The translations under genes were made by a program, and so were the position numbers. Below, piece by piece: positions 60,814 through 64,000 of a stretch of 64,000 nucleotides of DNA. The number at the start of each line of letters is the position of its first letter. The first letter of the stretch is position 1. The notes under the pieces are model-generated. The model was not told the origin of the DNA, did not search any database, and worked only from the letters and a program-made list of their open reading frames with translations. The stretch is from Paenibacillus mellifer (GTDB lineage Bacteria > Bacillota > Bacilli > Paenibacillales > Paenibacillaceae). The stretch is taken from assembly GCF_023195895.1 (NCBI RefSeq), contig NZ_JALPRK010000024.1:1-64000 (forward strand). The letters are read 5' to 3'.

Positions 60814-62946
60814 ATGAATCGGTTCATCCGGAATTCTGGTTTTTATTTAATACTTTTCTTAGTCGTGGTGGGCATCGTCCAATTCCTCAATGGCGGACAA
60901 GAAGCAACCGTCACCCCTAAGTATTCGGACTTGCGTCAGGAACTGAAGGATAATAACGTTGCTGATCTAACCGTTAAATTTGACGGTTACGCTTATCTGG
61001 TAACCGGTAAGTATAAGGAAGCTGTCGAGAACGACAAGACGAAGAATTTCTCTCTCTATGTTCCTTTTGACGAGAACGTGGTCAAGGAAATCATGGCATA
61101 TAGCGACCAGAACGGTTTCAGTGTGGAATGGAAGAAGATGCAGGGTGAAAGCATCTGGCTGACCTTCCTGACTTCCATCGTTCCGCTTGCGATTATGTTC
61201 ATCCTGTTCTTCTTCCTGTTCAATCAAGCGCAGGGCGGCGGCGGCAAAGTGATGAACTTCGGCAAGAGCCGGGCGCGTCTCTATAATGAAGAGAAGAAGA
61301 AGGTCACGTTCGAAGACGTTGCAGGTGCCGACGAAGAGAAGCAAGAACTTGTGGAAGTTGTTGAGTTCCTGAAAGATCCGCGGAAATTCTCCGCCGTTGG
61401 CGCAAGAATTCCGAAAGGCGTATTGCTTGTGGGCCCTCCGGGTACCGGTAAAACCTTGCTCGCTCGGGCGGTTGCCGGCGAGGCAGGAGTTCCGTTCTTC
61501 AGTATTTCCGGTTCTGACTTCGTGGAAATGTTCGTTGGGGTCGGGGCATCCCGGGTTCGGGATTTGTTCGAGAATGCGAAGAAGAACGCGCCTTGTATCA
61601 TCTTTATCGATGAAATTGACGCAGTTGGTCGTCAGCGCGGCGCCGGACTAGGCGGCGGACATGACGAACGCGAACAAACGTTGAACCAATTGCTCGTAGA
61701 AATGGACGGTTTCGGCGGCAACGAGGGCATCATCATCGTTGCGGCAACGAACCGTGCGGATATTTTGGACCCAGCCTTGCTGCGTCCGGGACGTTTCGAC
61801 CGCCAAATCACGGTGGATCGTCCGGATGTGAAGGGCCGCGAAGCGGTATTGAGAGTGCATGCGCGTAACAAGCCGCTCACCAAGGACGTCAAGCTGGACG
61901 TTATCGCGAAGAGAACGACCGGTTTCACCGGTGCGGATCTGGAGAACTTGCTGAATGAAGCAGCGCTCCTCGCCGCACGTCGGAACCGCAAAGATATCTC
62001 CATGCCGGAAGTGGATGATGCGATCGACCGCGTTATTGTCGGTACTGAGAAACGCAGCCGCGTGATCAGCGACCGCGAGAAACGGATCGTAGCCTACCAC
62101 GAAGCAGGGCATACCATTGTCGGTTACTTCTTGGAGCATGCCGATATGGTGCATAAAGTAACGATTATTCCGCGCGGTCGTGCCGGCGGGTATGTGATCA
62201 TGCTGCCGAAGGAAGACCGCATGTTGGCCACGAAGAACGAGCTGCTGGACCGGGTAACCGGGTTGCTTGGTGGCCGCGTATCCGAGGAGCTGTTTATCGG
62301 CGAAATCGGGACCGGCGCGTACAGCGACTTCCAGCAAGCGACGAACATCGTGCGCAGCATGATTATCGAATACGGGATGAGCGAGAAGCTCGGACCGATG
62401 CAGTTCGGCACGTCGCAAGGCCAAGTGTTCCTGGGCCGCGATATCGGCCACGAACAGAACTACAGCGATCAAATCGCTTACGAGATCGATCAGGAAATGC
62501 ACCGGTTCATCAGCGAATCGTATGAACGTTGTAAACAGCTGCTGACCGAGCATGCCAAGGAAGTCCACCTCATCGCGGAAACGCTGCTTGAAGTGGAGAC
62601 GTTGGAGCTGGAGCAAATCAAGTCGCTGATCGAAACCGGCAAGCTGGATGGCTTGAAGAAGGAAGGCGGCGAAGAGGGCGGCAACGGTTCTTCGGAATCG
62701 GGTGAACCGACCATCGACAACGTGGGTGATGTTCGTGTTCGCATCCAAGGCAAAACCGAGGATCCGGCGCCTACCGCTCCTGTCGGGGACATCCCGAATG
62801 ACGTTCCAGGCGGCACCGCCAGCGATCGGACGAATGATCCGGTCGTCGACGCACCGCAAGGCACCGTTAGCGACACGCCGGGGCAAGCCGATTCGGCTGA
62901 CGAAGGCAAAGATCCAAATAACGGTGGCGGCACGCCAACCGTGTAA
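60814..62946 (+). CDS. ftsH: ATP-dependent zinc metalloprotease FtsH
   Basis: Membrane AAA+ protease for quality control and regulator turnover; needed for sporulation entry in B. subtilis. 710 residues from ATG 60814 behind GAGAGGAGG. Two transmembrane segments (about 8-24 and 110-132), Walker A GPPGTGKT at 207-214, [13 protein letters not shown], the second region of homology [11 protein letters not shown], and the zinc motif HEAGH at 429-433. Oddity: the last 80 or so residues form a Gly/Asp/Pro/Thr-rich low-complexity tail, longer than in most homologues. Confidence 0.97.
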   Translation: MNRFIRNSGFYLILFLVVVGIVQFLNGGQEATVTPKYSDLRQELKDNNVADLTVKFDGYAYLVTGKYKEAVENDKTKNFSLYVPFDENVVKEIMAYSDQNGFSVEWKKMQGESIWLTFLTSIVPLAIMFILFFFLFNQAQGGGGKVMNFGKSRARLYNEEKKKVTFEDVAGADEEKQELVEVVEFLKDPRKFSAVGARIPKGVLLVGPPGTGKTLLARAVAGEAGVPFFSISGSDFVEMFVGVGASRVRDLFENAKKNAPCIIFIDEIDAVGRQRGAGLGGGHDEREQTLNQLLVEMDGFGGNEGIIIVAATNRADILDPALLRPGRFDRQITVDRPDVKGREAVLRVHARNKPLTKDVKLDVIAKRTTGFTGADLENLLNEAALLAARRNRKDISMPEVDDAIDRVIVGTEKRSRVISDREKRIVAYHEAGHTIVGYFLEHADMVHKVTIIPRGRAGGYVIMLPKEDRMLATKNELLDRVTGLLGGRVSEELFIGEIGTGAYSDFQQATNIVRSMIIEYGMSEKLGPMQFGTSQGQVFLGRDIGHEQNYSDQIAYEIDQEMHRFISESYERCKQLLTEHAKEVHLIAETLLEVETLELEQIKSLIETGKLDGLKKEGGEEGGNGSSESGEPTIDNVGDVRVRIQGKTEDPAPTAPVGDIPNDVPGGTASDRTNDPVVDAPQGTVSDTPGQADSADEGKDPNNGGGTPTV

Positions 62947-62965
62947 ACTATATTTGCAAAGACTT

Positions 62966-62999
62966 AATCCGGGAAACGTGATGTTTCCCGGATTTTTTC
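62966..62999 (+). terminator. Terminator after ftsH
   Basis: AATCCGGGAAAC / GTTTCCCGGATT, 12-bp perfect stem with a 5-nt loop and six T's. Confidence 0.9.
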
Positions 63000-63029
63000 G
63001 TTGAGGTATGAGGATGGGGCGCCCGTGAA

Positions 63030-63207
63030 TGTATGCGAAATATCGAATACATTTCGGAGAAATTTGCGATTTTGCCGGGATCTATATGAAATTTCATATT
63101 CATTTGCGCTATTAGAAGCGGAAGAGCTAAATTCTGTATGAAAAACCGAATAGATATCGGATTTAAGGGCTTCAGCCGCGGTTTGTACGCGAAATATCGA
63201 ATACAAT
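63030..63207. repeat. Array of four ~24-bp near-palindromes, ~50 bp apart
   Basis: Units at 63030-63053, 63083-63105, 63135-63158 and 63184-63207. Units 1 and 4 share CGAAATATCGAATACA, a near-palindrome of the form GTAT-CGAAATATCG-ATAC; units 2 and 3 are diverged forms. Start-to-start spacing is 53, 52 and 49 bp. The period is the same as in the 25.6-kb array but the palindrome sequence is different. Lies between ftsH and nadA. Confidence 0.75.
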
Positions 63208-63360
63208 TGGCTTCTTGAACGGTAAATGAGGGGTGACGCGAATGCCTAGCTCTGTTTACCAAAAATTTTAGATAATCAAGAACCCTCGAATCCCCTCGTT
63301 AATCCTGATTTTTCCTGCAAAATCATGGGCAATTGCCGTTATACGCAAGCGGACGGCGCA

Positions 63361-63389
63361 TTGACAGTGCCTTTCACCTTGTGTAAATT
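63361..63389 (+). promoter_or_regulatory. Possible nadA promoter
   Basis: TTGACA (63361-63366), 17-bp spacer, TAAATT (63384-63389). Two similar blocks around TTTCACCTTGTGTAAA and CACCGTGTGAAATTT nearby could be a regulator site, but I cannot assign one. Confidence 0.5.
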
Positions 63390-63548
63390 AGTTGATAAAC
63401 ACCGTGTGAAATTTAATACGTTCTTGCCGTTTCACGCAGGATTGCCATACACAGCAGTTAGAAGCCCGGCCAACGCGTAGAGAAAGAAAGGCTAGGATGG
63501 GCTATAACAGCAATAGACGATACAAGAGCTTATGGGGGAGGAATTCAA

Positions 63549-64000
63549 GTGGAGGCTCTAGCGCTTGAGCGTAAAGCCGAGATGAACCGCGAATTGCGGG
63601 AAAAACTGGTTCAGCTCAAGAAAGAACGCAACGCCATCATACTAGCGCATTATTATCAGCGGGATGAGATCCAAGAGGTGGCGGATTTCCGGGGCGACTC
63701 ATTCTTACTGGCTCAGAAGGCCGCTTCGACCGATGCGGAAACGATCGTGTTCTGCGGCGTTCATTTTATGGGAGAGAGTGCGAAGATTCTGGCGCCTAAC
63801 AAGACGGTGCTGATTCCTGACGAGCGGGCGGGTTGCCCGATGGCCGATATGGTGAATGTTGACGGCTTGCGCAAGCTGAAGGCCCAACATCCGAACGCCA
63901 AAGTGGTGACCTACATCAACTCTTCGGCAGAAATTAAGGCGGAAACCGATATCTGCTGCACCTCGTCGAACGCGGTGAAAGTGATCAATTCCGTTGATGC
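63549..64000 (+). CDS. nadA: Quinolinate synthase NadA (5' part, cut by window end)
   Basis: [4Fe-4S] enzyme that condenses iminoaspartate with dihydroxyacetone phosphate in NAD synthesis. GTG 63549 has GGGGGAGGAATT upstream. The 150 residues in the window include [57 protein letters not shown] with a cluster Cys, and [20 protein letters not shown]. The frame is open to the last base, so the rest lies beyond the window. B. subtilis does not have nadA at this place. Confidence 0.94.
   Translation, partial: MEALALERKAEMNRELREKLVQLKKERNAIILAHYYQRDEIQEVADFRGDSFLLAQKAASTDAETIVFCGVHFMGESAKILAPNKTVLIPDERAGCPMADMVNVDGLRKLKAQHPNAKVVTYINSSAEIKAETDICCTSSNAVKVINSVD

Noticed and set aside
61648-62886. 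Long minus-strand open frame (412 codons) opposite ftsH
   Set aside because: It is antisense to an unmistakable ftsH in a GC-rich region and has no conserved motif. Similar shadows opposite yaaO, yabN, yabT and aspA were dropped for the same reason.

Overview
The window comes from the chromosome of an endospore-forming, low-to-mid GC Firmicute, most likely Paenibacillus or a close relative in Paenibacillaceae. The gene order from csfB (about 3.9 kb) to ftsH (about 62.9 kb) follows the Bacillus subtilis block csfB-yaaO-tmk-darA-yaaR-holB-ricT-yabA-yabB-rsmI-abrB-tatD-yabE-rnmV-ksgA-yabG-veg-sspF-ispE-purR-spoVG-glmU-prs-pth-fin-mfd-spoVT-yabM-yabN-rqcP-yabP-yabQ-divIC-yabR-spoIIE-yabS-yabT-tilS-hpt-ftsH, with nadA starting at the right edge. 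Sporulation genes (csfB, yabG, sspF, fin, spoVT, yabP, yabQ, spoIIE) and many TTG starts behind strong Shine-Dalgarno sequences fit this. Differences from B. subtilis: metS, yazA, yabJ, ctc and the tRNA pair before spoIIE are absent at their usual places. An HD-domain phosphohydrolase sits where metS would be, an HU gene lies between yabN and rqcP, and a PrsA-like lipoprotein follows mfd.

Layout: 0-3.8 kb, an exported amidase, a lipoprotein and a membrane protein of unknown function. 3.9-11.7 kb, replication and translation housekeeping. 11.8-14.5 kb, abrB diverging from the HD-domain gene, with Spo0A boxes between them, then tatD. 14.6-16.6 kb, a c-di-AMP (ydaO-type) riboswitch and terminator ahead of the cell-wall gene yabE. 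16.9-36.7 kb, rRNA maturation, sporulation, cell-envelope precursor, purine, repair and folding genes ending in hup-rqcP and a strong terminator. 52.0-63.0 kb, the rest of the conserved block (yabP to ftsH).

The standout is the roughly 15-kb insert at 36.7-52.0 kb, placed exactly between rqcP and yabP, which are neighbours in B. subtilis. It carries a complete anaerobic hydrogen module: hydE; a 2-oxoacid:ferredoxin oxidoreductase made of a gamma-delta fusion and an alpha-beta fusion; a trimeric [FeFe]-hydrogenase (hydC, hydB, hydA); hydG; and, on the opposite strand, hydF with aspartate ammonia-lyase. Two near-perfect Rex-type boxes precede hydE and the oxidoreductase/hydrogenase operon. Together these genes could oxidise a 2-oxoacid to reduced ferredoxin, combine ferredoxin and NADH electrons to make H2, and assemble the H-cluster. 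An AT-rich pocket inside the insert (47.4-49.1 kb) holds two unknown genes, one apparently frameshifted.

Non-coding DNA is unusually structured. There are four copies of a MITE-like inverted-repeat element (6.8, 15.1, 16.6 and, truncated and inverted, 53.9 kb), a separate long-hairpin element (25.3 kb), and arrays of near-palindromes spaced about 50-60 bp whose palindrome sequence differs from locus to locus (left edge, 25.6 kb, 63.0 kb). No transposase, prophage, CRISPR array, tRNA or rRNA was found.
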